From the NCBI RefSeq assembly GCF_047948215.1, contig NC_134460.1, positions 127,642,324 through 127,706,323 of the forward strand: 64,000 nucleotides of DNA. Direction: 5' to 3'. Below are positions 11,590-22,977 of the stretch, in pieces. Origin of the DNA: Lycorma delicatula (taxonomy: Eukaryota; Arthropoda; Insecta; Hemiptera; Fulgoridae). Position 1 is the first letter of the stretch; every line of letters starts with the position of its first letter. A program made the translations under genes and the position numbers. Below the pieces are notes generated by a model. That model was not told the DNA's origin. It searched no databases and worked only from the letters and a program-made list of their open reading frames with translations.

Positions 11590-12700
11590 ATAACCTGGAA
11601 TGTGGAAGAATCCTGGCTGCTAGCCTTGCTGTAGAAGGAATTAACTCAGTTTGAGCAATCTATCGTAGCGGAGGTTTCACCTAAACAACCTCGGTTAGAA
11701 CCAGCCGTGTCGCCGGAAGCAAAACGGAAGAAGAGTCATGAATCAGGAAGAATTCGAAATCAGGTGAAGATTCTGCAGAGAACAGTCTTCAAGAACACTC
11801 AGACCTATCTGAAAATTACAAGAGAAGATAAAGTTATTTCACGAAAGTAATCCCTTTTCTTATCATTCGTGAAATAATTAGTTACGCTGGTAGCCTAGTA
11901 AAGGACAACCAATCATATCCAGTCCTAGCAGATCCTTGCTTTAAGAAAAATAGATTTGCTGTACGTGTTGATCCTCACAGCACTCTCAATATGTCAAATG
12001 ATGTTGTGGTTTGTGTGATTTATTAAATTGTTCAGAGCAAAAAATTTTTCGGGGAGTTGTCCAGTCAGGAAGTAATAGAGTGAAGATTGACCATGAGAAG
12101 GAATTGTGAAGTTCTACATTCTGCTCTCACGTCCTCAACTTTAATGGACTTTCCTTGCCGGAGAAGGTACGCGCCGGTATACACTGTCTGGATGCGGTGA
12201 TTCAGGTACCAGCGATTTGGCTACACCCCAGTTCGATGTGAGAGACCTCAAACGCGCGTTCACGCGTGCGCGTGTGTGTATGTGTGTGAAGAAACTCACG
12301 AAGAACCTTGTAAAGATTCACCCATCTACGTTAACAGCAAAGGACAGCAGTCATGTTGATCTAGAAACTTCCCTGTTTTTAAAGACAAAGAAGCTGTTCA
12401 AGTAGTGAAAACCTTACAAAAGGTCAGCTATTTAAAAACAAAAAAAATTCTAAACAGTCACAAACCAAGAGCAAAAGTAGTTTACGCTCAGGCAGGGATC
12501 ACTATTTCTATACCAAGTGTTTATGTTAATCAGCTACTTAGTAATCTCTGGTTACTCTGATAGATAAACAACGTTGATCGGTGAAGCACGTTTAAAGTGA
12601 TTGCTTCGCAACCCTCTGAGAAGGCTTTGAGGTTATGTTTTTCTCAGTTGGTCTGAAAACCTAAACCACAGAGATCACCTAAAACCACACCAGGAGTGTC
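11590..12700 (+). pseudogene. LINE ORF1 (gag-like nucleic-acid-binding protein) pseudogene
   Basis: ORF1 proteins of Jockey-type LINEs coat the element RNA. Pieces can be read despite frameshifts and stops. The N-terminal part includes QFEQSIVAEVSPKQPRLEPA then VSPEAKRKKS (about 11650-11740). A central part reads KDNQSYPVLADPCFKKNRFA then VRVDP (about 11895-11970). A zinc-knuckle remnant lies at about 12260-12350: C-x3-C-x3-H-x3-C is visible, and the second knuckle has lost two Cys. It continues in the same frame, past a stop, into FPVFKDKEAVQVVKTLQKVS then YLKTKKILNSHKPRAKVVYA (about 12368-12500), the typical segment after the knuckles. A Ser/Pro-rich linker follows. Confidence 0.75.
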
Positions 12701-12954
12701 TGTTTCACCCCTTTCCAAGGCAGCAGCTGGTCCTTCTCTCCTCGTGGGTGTTTCTCCTGCTTCCGTCTCTAATTCGGCGCTTACACAGAGCGCCGAGCCA
12801 TGCTCGTCCTCGTACGCTGCTTTCCTGGTCTCTGACTCAAAGAATGGGAGCTACACGACGATAACGTAATTTTAGAACACGAGGCAGTTCGGAGGATGAA
12901 GAAGAAGAGAAAAAAGGGTTGGCTAAAGAGCAAACCCCGGTATACAGCCTAATA

Positions 12955-13480
12955 TAAACGAGTCAATTCTACAGTGGAACATCAATGGGTGTTGGTGAAT
13001 CATCCGTGAACTCCATCGCCTGGTAAATGATGTGGAACTAATTTGTATATATCTACGAGAAATTCATTTCCGCCGAGATGTAAATTTTAACTTAAGAACA
13101 TATAATATTTGTTGACGTTAGTTGGTGATGAAGTAGGTATAATAGCACCGACTGAAGCAACCACCGAAACGGTTGAAAGAAACAGAAATCTGTAAACGGT
13201 AGTAATCAGAATGAAACGATCACTGCAGATCACTATTTGCAGCATAAACTTGAAGATATCCCGAATTTTGATTGGAAGGAAGATGACAAAAAGCGATTTA
13301 TTGTTCAGCTTCACCCACTCACACTACCAAAGGGTGACTTCCATGCACACAACCCTATTTGGGTATCGGATCGAATAGATCCTCGGGGAAGAGGGTTAGA
13401 ATGTTCCTTTTAAATTCTTACTTTTTTATTTTAAATGATAGCTTAGAAACTTATTTTAGTGCCAGAGACGGAACGATGTA
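12955..13480 (+). pseudogene. LINE ORF2 endonuclease-domain pseudogene
   Basis: This is the N-terminal endonuclease of a Jockey-type ORF2, which nicks target DNA to prime reverse transcription. Readable motifs: SILQWNINGCW near 12963-12995 (the ILQWNxxG start of the domain) and ELICIYLREIHFR near 13030-13070 (normally LQETH, with the catalytic Glu in reach). Near 13330-13400 is GDFHAHNPIWVSDRIDPRGR, where the family has GDFNAHNPLWGS; the Asn of GDFN is changed to His. After a frameshift at about 13403 it continues FILNDSLETYFSARDGTM. The rest of ORF2 is missing. Confidence 0.82.
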
Positions 13481-15562
13481 AGTTTTATAAGTGAGTTTAT
13501 TCCACCAAAATACTCTTCCAAAATTTTAAAAGACCTTAGACCATATCCAACAATTTTAGTGTAATTTATTTTACTGTGTGTTTAATATTTTATTTTTGTG
13601 TTTTTTGTAAATGTCGGAGCCTTCTACACTTTGTAAGAGTTATAAGTGTGCGTTTTATTTAAGAGTTTCATGTTACGTTTATGTTTATGCTTCGTAATAA
13701 GAGTCCTTTACACCCTTATACCTGACGATGCTAATGGTGATTTAATTATTTATTAAACAATGTGACTAAAGCTAATAACCTTAGAAATCAAAGCCCATTA
13801 ATGCAAAAATATAATAATAATAATTACTGAATATTCACAAATTCGGGAAATAAAAAAATAAAAGTCATATTAATGAAGCTTAAAAATAAATCTTTTAAGA
13901 AAACTAATATTTTTCTGTTGTTTAATTTGGTTTTCTGGTTATTGATTCTTTAGCAACGTATTCTTTTTTTACAACTGAATTCTTTGAATATGTTTTGTTT
14001 CTGTACATTTTTCTTACTGCTACAACCGTTTATATGGAGAATGATGTTTCGTTCTTTGACACTATCCTCTGTTTCTATTAGTGCTTTTGGGCATTCTGTT
14101 GATGAAATATTTGTTTGATAAAATATTTCTGTTTGTATGATTAAGAATTTTAGTGTGTGTAATGTTTTTAAGTGGATTTTACTTTTGGTATTTTAAGTGT
14201 TTTTGATTAATGTTAGGTTCGATAGGTTTGTTAAATTGTTTATTTCTTTGCTACACTAAATTTCTAATTCTATCCAAGAATACATGGCCGAAGGAAAATA
14301 TTTTTTCGAATTAGGAGTTCAAAAGAGGACAGGATAGAAATAGTATAGGACAATACACAGGACAAAACTAGTCGCGTGAGCTAAGTGAGTATTAATAATT
14401 TATTTTTTATTGGGGAAACTATGTGCAATAAAATAAATTTATATATATATATCAATTAAGTTTTATTATTTTATCCATTTTTACATATAAAGAATAATTT
14501 TTAAAAATTCTGATTAGGTAAATCAGGGAAATTTAATTCGTGTTTTCACAATCACACAAAAAAACCTTAATTCAATCATTAAAACACAAGCAACAAATAA
14601 TCTCGTATTACTCAACGTAACATAAAATTCCTATGTAGGCACAACCTACATTTTTATCCGATTAGAAGTACAAGATTGATTTTTGTTAAAAAGAATAGTT
14701 TTCATGATAAAAGTAGTATTCAACAGAAATAAATTATTATAAAATAGTCTTTTGTTTGTGTTTTTTCGCGCGGGCAAGTGTGTATGTGAATATGTCAGTG
14801 ACTGAGAAAATAAAGGCAGTCTAAACTAAAATACAACTGAAAAATATAAATAGAAGAAATGTAATTACATATAAATAAATAAAATAAAAACTATTTGTTT
14901 GAACTACGTACAAATTCTTTATTTATGCATACAAAAAGCCCCTGTTTGTAATGTCGGTTTTCATCTACTTCACTGAAAAGTTACAATAATCATAAACAAA
15001 GTTCCTAGGTTTAAAACTGGAATCGAGCAGTCCAGATACCGACACTTCTGTGACCTTGATATTATTTTATTTATTTTTTTAAACCTTTTTTATCTTAAAG
15101 ATATCAAATTATTTGTAAAAATGGCTTTTAAACAATATCTTCATAACGTGTAATTTTTAAATTACACGTTAGCAGTTTGCTCTAAATTATTGTAACTATT
15201 CTCTAAGAAAACACGGTATGTTGCTCCTTTGAAGAATGTAACGTATCACCTTAGAAAATCGATCCATGAGAGTTTAAATGTTAAACTTAATAATTGTTTT
15301 AATTAAAAAATTTAACAGATAATGTACGTCTTCGTTTTTTCAATTATTTCATGTATACAGAAGTCAAGAAATAAGACTAATTTGGGATTTATTTAAAAAT
15401 GTATTAATTTATTTATTATTTTAAGAAAAATAAATTTACGGATTTAAATGAAAAGGCTTGAACATAAAATTTATTATACTATTTTGTAATACCGTTAGGT
15501 AAGAGGTATTATGAGAGATATTATAATTTGATAGTAAAGTTAAATTGGACATAAATAAAACT
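13481..15562. other. No gene seen; AT-rich DNA with a palindrome
   Basis: I see no coding region. A 13-bp inverted repeat (TAACGTGTAATTT, 2-nt loop) lies at 15144-15171. 13600-13760 and 14930-15060 are slightly less AT-rich and could be old repeats. Confidence 0.45.
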
Positions 15563-16310
15563 TTACACATAAACTAAACTGTTGTAATAAACGTTTAAAT
15601 CTTCGACTAATATTAGTCGAATAATACAGGTAGTTATAAATTGGAAACGACGTAATTGTTGTAAATCATAGCGTAAGTTAAGTTTTGATCCGAGGACTTT
15701 TGGTATAAGTAAGGAGAGAAGTCGCTTGAGCCGGTGAGCCAATAAATCTGTCGGTTTGTGCGGAGAGAGAAAGAAAGAGAGAGAGAGGCAAATGCGGAGG
15801 TTGTTTTTGGGTCGGAAAGTGGGGATGGGATGTGCTTTGAGTTTTAGAAGGGGCAACACTGTGATAGGGAAAAGGCAGAAGGGTTTCAAAAGGGGAATGA
15901 GAAGAAGATAGGGAATGGGGAAGTCTAGAGGATTTAGAGAAGGCTGAGGTTTGAGAGAGATCACTTACACGAACTACTTTTCGTGAGCCGCCTGCCACTC
16001 CTCGGTGGACTTATGATGACGAGAACGATAATGATTATCAAGAGAAGTACTGAAGAAAAGAAAGGAGAAGTAAAAGAAAGGGAAGATGGTGAAGAAGAAT
16101 AAAATGGGTGTGAAGTTTACCTTAATAATAACTTTGGTCTCAATTAAATAGGTGTCCCATTGTAACCATTTGCCACTCATTTACTGCCTCCTGCCACTCA
16201 GTTCTTTCATGCCATTCACGCTGTTTAATTCTTCATCTCCCACGTCTTTTCCTAAGCCTCTTAGTGAAAGAAAAAAGAAAAAGAAAAACCCCCGAAGTGA
16301 ACAATGAATA
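15563..16310 (-). other. Pyrimidine-skewed block with a possible small host exon
   Basis: The minus strand is strongly C+T-rich for about 700 bp and carries several overlapping ORFs (15563-15964, 15678-15998, 15974-16180). None of them resembles a known protein; they are Ser/Pro/Leu/Phe-rich, as expected from the skew. Within it, 15969-16049 looks like an internal exon: a very long pyrimidine tract ending TTTTCTTCAG precedes it and TTCGT/GTAAGT follows. One frame is open and would encode a hydrophobic stretch, LLLIIIVLVIISPPRSGRR, like a membrane segment with a basic stop. The octamer GAGTGGCA recurs at the upstream edge. This could be chance in skewed DNA. Confidence 0.3.
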
Positions 16311-17236
16311 AACCAGGCTCATCTGGTTCCCAGCGATGTCATTTACGGTTCCATAAACCTGAAAAACTAATTGATCAAAATTTATTCAAAATCTTTAACG
16401 AATATCAATGATGATATTCCTTGTCATCTAAAAGATTCATCTTACACTTTCACTTCATTTCATCTCCTTTTTAATCTTGGTTTCCTCTCATTTTCTGAAC
16501 GCGTCAGTTACGTTTTCATAACTGATTAAATCATGAATATTACTTTATTATAATCATTATCTTCTATGTTTTTTAGTAGGATAAAAAATTAAAAAAGCCG
16601 TAATCTAATAAAAAAAAGTTATACTAAAAAGTTTTAATATATTAATGAATATTTTAAGTTTAGGATTTAAGGAAAAATATACAACTTTTTTTTTATAAAA
16701 CTAATAATTTATACAAACTCGTAACAAAACCTTTTGAATAAAATAACCCCAAAACTAACGCAAAAATTGTTAGATTTATTCATGAGAGTATTAATAATAA
16801 TAAAATAGTAATAAATAATAATAAAGTAGTAATCATTAAGATTTTGACAATTATTTATTTATTTTATAAGCTTAAAATATTTCAATAAAATACATAATTT
16901 TGTTTCTAAATATGATTTATTTGCGTTACAGATATGTGTTCGTTATTAAATTAATTCCAGTAGTATCAAATTTTACTATATTTTTGGTTACAAGTGATTA
17001 GAAAAAAGAAAATAATTTTTGGAAATTGTTTCGTTTTTCATTTCTTTTTTCTTGGCTCGACGTAATCCTTTCTTGTAAACTCAGCTCTCTCCAAGCTAAA
17101 CAGCTTTACTCATATGATTGTATCCTTAATGATTAATTTACAATAACTACAAAATCAAAAGATTTTACTTTATAACACGATAAGAAATTTTGAAGGTGAA
17201 CTCAAATATTTTTGGGTGAGTTCAATCTTTTTTTAC
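16311..17236. other. No gene seen; AT-rich spacer
   Basis: I see nothing beyond AT-rich sequence with short A and T runs. Confidence 0.5.
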
Positions 17237-17396
17237 TTTATTTATTTATATCCTCTCTCAAAATACAACTACAAAAAAACCTTTGCAGCCTCGTAAAAAA
17301 GGTTTAGGCGGTTCTGAACACAGCACCTATATTTTTTTTACGTGGTTGCAAACTTTTTTTTTGGCTGTATTTTGAATGAGGATATAAATAAATAAA
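17237..17396. repeat. Foldback (hairpin) element of 160 bp
   Basis: The left arm starts TTTATTTATTTATATCCTC and the right arm ends with its reverse complement, GAGGATATAAATAAATAAA. Similarity continues inward through CAAAATACA and CA(A/G)CC(A/T)CGTAAAAAA to a centre near 17316, so nearly the whole element folds on itself. It has no coding. It resembles a small foldback MITE; no TSD is clear. Confidence 0.75.
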
Positions 17397-17609
17397 ATGC
17401 ATTACTAATGATAATAATTTTTAAAGTATAAACTTTACAGTTAGCTATGATAGTGTTATGAGAAGTTATCTCCCTAGAAGAAATTTGATGATAGCATTAA
17501 ATTACTCTTTTTAAAATACAATTACGTTGTTTTCATTTTCAATTTTTTATAATTTTTTTCAATTTTTCTTTTTAATTTTCAAAACGACATACATAGATAG
17601 ATTTTTTTC

Positions 17610-18941
17610 TAATCGTTTCAATTAGGTGACTTTATTATCTTGGCAAACCAAGAATATTGTTCCTTAGTAATCTTGAAAAATCACTGATTATGTTATCCAA
17701 TAAATTGACCGCAAAATAATTTGGTACCACGATCGATACCGTACGCTGACCAATGAGATTTTCTGTCGAACAGTTTGCAACGTAACATCATCATGCATAA
17801 GGCTATTGCTTATGTATCAGGGTATGTTTAGCATTTTTCGCAGTGGTTTTGTCTGGTAGCGTTCAAGTAAGACAATACTGAAGTTACTTGCTGTACTCCA
17901 CAATTCAAGCCCGTAAGCCCAAACAGGCTTCAAAACTGATTTATAAATCAATAATTTACTTTCTACTGAAAGTCGAGATCTACGTCCTATCAGCCAGTAC
18001 ATGTTTTTAAATTTAAGATCCGAATGTTTCCGCTTATATTTGATATGTTTCGCTCAAGTAAGTCGTCGGTCAAGATGATAACCCAAATATTTACAGTCCT
18101 GAGATCTGGGAATCGGTAAATTGAGGATAGAAATAGGAGGGCATGTTCCTTACGAAGGGTGAACGTGACGTGCTTTGATTTTCTTTCGTTTATTTTTATT
18201 TTTCGACACGATTCGAAGAGAGTGATATAATCTTGAATAAAACGAGATGCACTAGCCGGTCCCTCGTAGACAGCAAGAATTTCAATATCATCAGCAAACT
18301 GTTAGAACTGTGGTATCTGCCGTAATTGGCAAGTCAGCAGCCGTAAAGAGAACATACAAGATGGGTCCGAGAACGCTTCCTGACGTACCTATGGTTGTAA
18401 ACGGAAAAAATCCGTCAAAACCTTTCCATGTTTAACCTGAAAACACCTGTATTCTAGCTAAGATTTCAGCAGTACGTAGAAAATATGGGGTAAAACCTTT
18501 CAGTTTATAAACCAACCCTACATGCCGTACCTTATCAAAAGCCTGACTGACAACGAGGCTGACATCGTACCGCTGAACAGTACTGTTTATCGTCTAGAGA
18601 ATGATTTATAATGTTAACAATCCTGTTCGCCTGTCCACAGCAGCATGTTGCTCAAAATGGTGAACCGGAATTTGATCGTTCACAAACTGCTTCAGTCCTT
18701 TCAAAATGAGCTTTTCAAACATCTTGGAGAGCACAGGAAGCAGGCTGTTAGACCTATACGATGTTACATTTGTCGGATCTTTACCCGGATTTGCTATCAT
18801 AATTATCTGTAAAATTTTCCACGGACCAGAATAATGACCAATTCGGACAGTAGCATAAAAAATCAAAGTAACCAAGCATATCGCATGTCTAGAAAACCCG
18901 ACCGGTGATCAAATCATACCCCGGCGCCTTTTCAAGATATA
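17610..18941 (-). mobile_element. Jockey-type LINE fragment (RT and C-terminus)
   Basis: This is a 5'-truncated non-LTR retrotransposon on the minus strand, starting in ORF2 at KAPGYDLITG (about 18935) and running to a stop near 17638 after NILGLPR. A few A-rich bases follow, consistent with a short 3' end. It is the complementary part (RT) to the endonuclease half at 11210-13480, but I cannot show that they are the same family. Confidence 0.8.
17638..18938 (-). pseudogene. Reverse transcriptase pseudogene (Jockey clade)
   Basis: RT copies element RNA into DNA at the nicked target. Motifs on the minus strand in order: APGYDLITG, IIMIANPGKDPTNVTSYRSN (normally KPGK..YRPI), LLPVLSKMFEKLI (18606-18875), then a frameshifted stretch, then FADDIEILA near 18300, the catalytic palm motif with both Asp present. 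KYLGYHLDRRLTWAKHIKYK follows near 18080. 17817-18002 reads LLIYKSVLKPVWAYGLELW and LERYQTKPLRKMLNIP. The end reads NFAVNLLDNIISDFSRLLRN (near 17690) before the stop. Several stops and frameshifts make it inactive. Confidence 0.82.
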
Positions 18942-19236
18942 TAAAAAGTAAAACAAAAATAAGTAGATGGGTTGAATACAACCGTTAGATTATCTGTATT
19001 ACGTGTCAATTTATTTTGATAAAAATCACATATCAAACACTTGAAACATTAACTGAACTCTTTTTCAATAATAAAATTTCACCCTTTTTTCCATAATAAA
19101 ATTATTGATAGATCCAGACGAACATCATTGATGTATATCAATGAATATAAAATGAGAAAAAATGAATAGTTAGTAGGCTAAAGTTATATTTAGTAGTTAA
19201 TTTTTTAACGTATCGGCTTATTTAAAACACTTTTAA

Positions 19237-19238
<2 letters not shown>
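18942..19238. other. No gene seen; AT-rich spacer
   Basis: I see nothing recognisable between the LINE fragment and the TA tract. Confidence 0.4.

Positions 19239-19287
<49 letters not shown>
19239..19287. repeat. (TA)n microsatellite
   Basis: This is an uninterrupted TA dinucleotide run of about 49 bp. A second, shorter TA tract is at about 19549-19575. Confidence 0.95.
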
Positions 19288-19290
<3 letters not shown>

Positions 19291-19336
19291 TTCCTAATGC
19301 GTACGTTACAAACTTTGCAACTAGTAAAAAATAAAA

Positions 19337-19543
19337 AACCACCCTCCCACGGCGGCCAATTGAGAAGAGAATGATATGTATGGCATGTAAATAAATTTTA
19401 GTCTTGTATATATTCAGGCTGACCATTCCTGAGATGTAATAAACTTTTACTAGGATTCGAACCTCACAACCAACCGACTTTGGAAATCAGCAGTTAAACT
19501 ACTGATTTGCGATGGCGAGTTTTATCACTGGATCAGCCCGGTG
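19337..19543 (-). mobile_element. tRNA-SINE (type A), internally deleted copy
   Basis: Read on the minus strand: head with ACCGGGCTGATCCAGTG, B-box-like GGTTCGAATCCTAGTAAAAG, then a direct jump to CATCTCAGGAATGGTCAGCC and a decayed tail. About 70 bp of body (GGATACCGG..GGTTGGGTTTCAATT) is missing. The copy at 37056 lacks much the same piece, so this may be a short subfamily. Confidence 0.75.
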
Positions 19544-19739
19544 GGATAATATATATATATATATATATTATATATAGGTATATAGGTAAGTACAGCTTTA
19601 TGTTTTTATTTCTGTTTTCATGATATAACTTAAACATGTATTTATCTAGATACATTAATACACAATATTAAATCTAATATTACTTTTTTAATTACTTATA
19701 TTCTGGAAGTAATGATATCCCAATCAGATTTCTGGATTT

Positions 19740-19935
19740 GGGTCCTGTAAGCAGCCGCGTCAATTGTTTGTGACGTGTGAGTGAGTCATGTACAGATTCA
19801 GACCGACCATAACCTAAAATGTGATTAATTGAAACCCAACCACCAGAGAATACCGGTATCCACGATCTGGTATTCAAATCCAAATAAAAGCAACTTGCCT
19901 TTATTTATTAACCACTACACCCGAGCTGAACTAGT
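19740..19935 (-). mobile_element. tRNA-SINE (type A) relic with broken head
   Basis: The body is clear on the minus strand: GGATACCGGTATTCTCTGG, GGTTGGGTTTCAATTAATCA, and GGTCGGTCTGAATCTGTAC further on. The head is damaged. At 19905-19935 a minus-strand A-box remnant (TTAACCACTACACC) abuts a plus-strand A-box-like CGAGCTGAACTAGTGATTAA, suggesting a small inversion or two abutting fragments. Confidence 0.7.
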
Positions 19936-20400
19936 GATTAATATTAATCTGAAAATACCACGTAGATATACTCTAACTTGTAAACATAACCCGTTCATAT
20001 ATAGACATTTAATCATCATCCTTGTCCACATCCTTTCGAGAAAGAGGCGTATGCCTTCCATACAATTATTAAATATTTTAATTGAATTTTTATTTTTGTA
20101 ATAGTTAATTGTTCTTTTTTTTTTAATTTTCACTTATTCGGACTTCTATACATTAATCTTGATATCTTTGCTATCTAAAGAATTTTTTAAAGACGGATTC
20201 ACAGCTGTAAGTATTATGGTAATTTCAATTTTAATATAAACGTGATGTGCGTTTTCTTGTTGTATCTTGTTTATTAATTGTAATGAATTCAAATTTATTC
20301 TAAAAAAATTAAATAATTTATAAGGGTTTTCAAACGAAATGGAATAGAATTATCCGGTAAAGAGTGGTAAAAATGTTAAAACGTTTTGAAGGATCAGATT
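19936..20400. other. No gene seen; AT-rich spacer
   Basis: ORFs on both strands at 19829-20133 run through the SINE relic and this spacer and have no family features. 20340-20400 may contain the 3' tail of another LINE copy (see the LINE entry at 20401). Confidence 0.4.
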
Positions 20401-21763
20401 GGATAATAATAATAATAATAATAAAAGGATGCGTTCAAACGATAAAATTGGAGCACAATGCCATTAAGGAAAAACTTAAGAAAACGTATGAAAAGAGATT
20501 AAATTTAATTTTAAAATCGGAACTTAATGGAGGAAATAAAGTGAAAGCAGTGAACACATATGCATTACCAGTACTCACGTATGCGTTAGGTATAATAAAA
20601 TACAGTGAAGCAGAGTTAGACGCGTTGAACAGACTCACTAGAAAAATATTCTACCAAGAAAAGTCCCACCACATCCACTCGTCAAAAGAAAGATTCACGC
20701 TCCCGAGAAAGGAAGGTGAAAGAGTACTCGATATTAAAAATCTATGCTGCGGCCTCAACGAAAACTTAAGGGATTACTTCCATAGCAGGCAAAATCCCTT
20801 CTATCATGCCATCGTAGCTGCAGACCAAAACAATACGCCATTAAACCTAGCCAACAGGACTAACAACGTAGAACACAACAAAGAAAGCAATGCAGATAAA
20901 ATTCTATTGGGGAAGAAAAGAGCTGCATGCGAGATACAGGCGCCGTCTAGACCAGGAAGCAGTCAACAAAGCAGCTTCAAATAATTGACTTGTGCAAGGA
21001 AAGTTACATTTTGAGACGGAGGAGTTTATATATAGCATTCATGATCAAGCAGTAACAAGACATTTTAAGAGATTTATTCTTAAAGAAAATATCAACAACA
21101 AATGAAGGCTATGTATGCAACACAATGAAACATTAGACCATATAATCACTGGCTGTCAGATTCTAGCTCCGATGGAGTACACCATGAGGCACAACAACGT
21201 GGCAAAAATTGTACACGTAGAACTCTGCAATAGATACAAGTTAGAGTTTCAAAAAGGGCCCTACTGTACTTATGAGCCAGCCTGCTTTTTGAAGAACAAC
21301 AACGCAAAAATTTTCTGGAACCAGGGAATTGTAACAGTAAAATCCATGAACTGTAATAAGTCAGATATAGTAGAAGTTGATAAAATGGATAAAGTAACTT
21401 ACCTAATAGACGTAACCATCCCATCAAGTAACAACATCAACACTAAATACGATGAGAAGCTGCAGAAATATACAGATGTTGCTTTTGAAATTAAAGAAAT
21501 GTGGAATCAAAAAGAAGTTTATATAATCCCAATAATTATTTCTGCGGAGAGAATAATACCATCTACTTTGCACGACAGTCTTGAAAAACTGAAGATCCAG
21601 TGGAAGACCCGCGCGCTAATGCAAAGGAGCGTGATAATTGACACCTGCCATGTTGCCCGGAAGTCAACAATAGCAAGCCTAATTTCGTTGGTATAAATTA
21701 CTCCGAGTTTAGGGAATGTCACCATCAAAAGTAAAAGCTGTGAAAGGGTGGGATAATAATAAT
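20401..21763 (+). mobile_element. 5'-truncated non-LTR retrotransposon (C-terminal part)
   Basis: This is the C-terminal part of a LINE ORF downstream of the RT palm, with a short 3' UTR ending in a GGATAATAATAAT repeat at 21751-21763. The same GGATAATAATAAT also lies at the left edge (20401-20413, continued as ATA repeats). Recognisable coding starts only after it, at about 20427. Similar protein ends in insects are often labelled R2-type Pol, but I do not assign a clade. The flanking repeat may be a duplicated tail or a target-site effect. Confidence 0.75.
20427..21696 (+). pseudogene. LINE Pol C-terminus pseudogene with zinc-binding motif
   Basis: The first open part (to 20984) reads LKKTYEKRLNLILKSELNGG, AVNTYALPVLTYALGIIKYS, LNRLTRKIFYQEKSHHIHSS and RFTLPRKEGERVLDIKNL. 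The YALPVLTY and LPRKEG segments are typical of the region after the RT palm. A frameshift near 20970 moves the reading to WLVQGKLHFETEEFIYSIHD then QAVTRHFKRFILKENI. At 21103-21105 a TGA stands where the first Cys of a CRxC..H..C knuckle is expected: stop-RLCMQHNETLDHIITGC. The second open part (21115-21696) continues with MRHNNVAKIVH, TYLIDVTIPSSNN and VYIIPIIISAERIIPSTLH to the natural stop. So it carries at least one frameshift and one stop. Confidence 0.82.
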
Positions 21764-21775
21764 GCCGAGATAATA

Positions 21776-21808
21776 ATCGCTGTTTTCATCAATGATGAAA
21801 ACAGCGAT
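21776..21808. repeat. Perfect 15-bp hairpin
   Basis: The arm ATCGCTGTTTTCATC, a loop AAT, and the exact reverse complement. It is followed at 21811-21824 by the palindrome GATTCACGTGAATC. It lies just after the LINE. Function is unknown. Confidence 0.9.
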
Positions 21809-21824
21809 GATTCACGTGAATCAA

Positions 21825-22974
21825 ATATTGAGGGAGTGTGATACCTCTGAAATAACATATATGTTACAATTTGTTATACAAATTTTAATGCCAACATAAC
21901 CACTCGCTAATATTTAAAAAATTAAGTACGACAAGCAGCTCCTAAGCGTTCAATCATACTTATATTTTAGTTAATTACAGTTTTAAAACTATAAAGCTTA
22001 ACTATATATATCTCGACTTTTTGAAGGGAGATATTTTTAACTAATATTAATTCTCAATTATTTTTATTATATAACTAAAAAAAGGAAATAAATACAAATA
22101 AATAAGTTAAAATTATTTTATAAAATTTAAATAAGTAAAAATAAAGATAATGTTGGTAAAATATGACTTAAATTTTTTTAAATATCCTTTTTAAAAAAAA
22201 AATAATTTTTTTGGCATGAGTTAAGCAATTTTTGTTAAAAAATTATAAATATAAGCTTCTTGAATCCTGTTTTATAAAGGTTAATTTGTTAAATTTTTAT
22301 TTATCAACGAAATGACAAATTGAAAACTTTCATACTGTTACTGAATACTGTAAATTTTCTAATCTCAGGGTTAAAAGATAGTCTAAATAGAATATAATTT
22401 ATTAAATACAAACATTATTTTACAATTTAGAACATTTCAACATTACTCTTCCCAAAAGTTTGAATAAAAAATAAGACAATATAAGACAAAAATATAAAAT
22501 TAAGATATAGGCATTAAATGATTACACCGTCTTTGAATTATAAATATAAATAAAGTCTTGAGGGTGAGTAGAATAAGCAAGTCACTAATGAGGATGTACT
22601 TAGAAGGATAGAAAAAGTAAAGGATACGATAAACCATAGAAATACGATAATCTCATGTAATGCAGGTAGAAATATACTAAAAGTGAGGAAATTAAATCTT
22701 TTAGAAATAAATAGTGTTTAAAAAAGAATTCATGCTGAATTTTGATAATATAAACACATATTTGAATGACCTAAATTTTTTCATTACGCGTATAACATTA
22801 CAATTACAAAAATATTGAAATCAAACGTAACACTTATTATTTCTAAATAGATTTATTTTAACCTAAGACTTGTTACTAAACATCTGAGGACACTCACAGA
22901 TAATGTTAGTTCATTTAATGTTTGATATATACATATGTTTTATATTTATATGTTTTATGTTTGTACATAAATAT
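21825..22974. other. No gene seen; AT-rich spacer
   Basis: This is very AT-rich with no motif I recognise. Confidence 0.5.
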
Positions 22975-22977
22975 AAA

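Larger units (their letters stand above)
11210..13480 (+). mobile_element. Jockey-type LINE, 5' half only (gag and endonuclease)
   Basis: This is a degenerate non-LTR retrotransposon holding a GC-richer leader with tandem repeats, a gag-like ORF1 relic and the beginning of ORF2 (apurinic-type endonuclease). The RT that should follow is absent; sequence resembling the endonuclease stops at about 13480 and plain AT-rich DNA follows. That is unusual, because LINE copies normally lose the 5' end and keep the 3' end. The left boundary is approximate. I cannot identify a tail or TSD. Confidence 0.78.

Noticed and set aside
19205..19426. Minus ORF with a Tyr-Ile repeat
   Set aside because: It is the translation of the TA microsatellite; the same holds for 37485-37670.
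20404..20426. Poly-Ile stretch in the ORF starting at 20364
   Set aside because: It is the translation of an ATA microsatellite; the true LINE coding starts after it.
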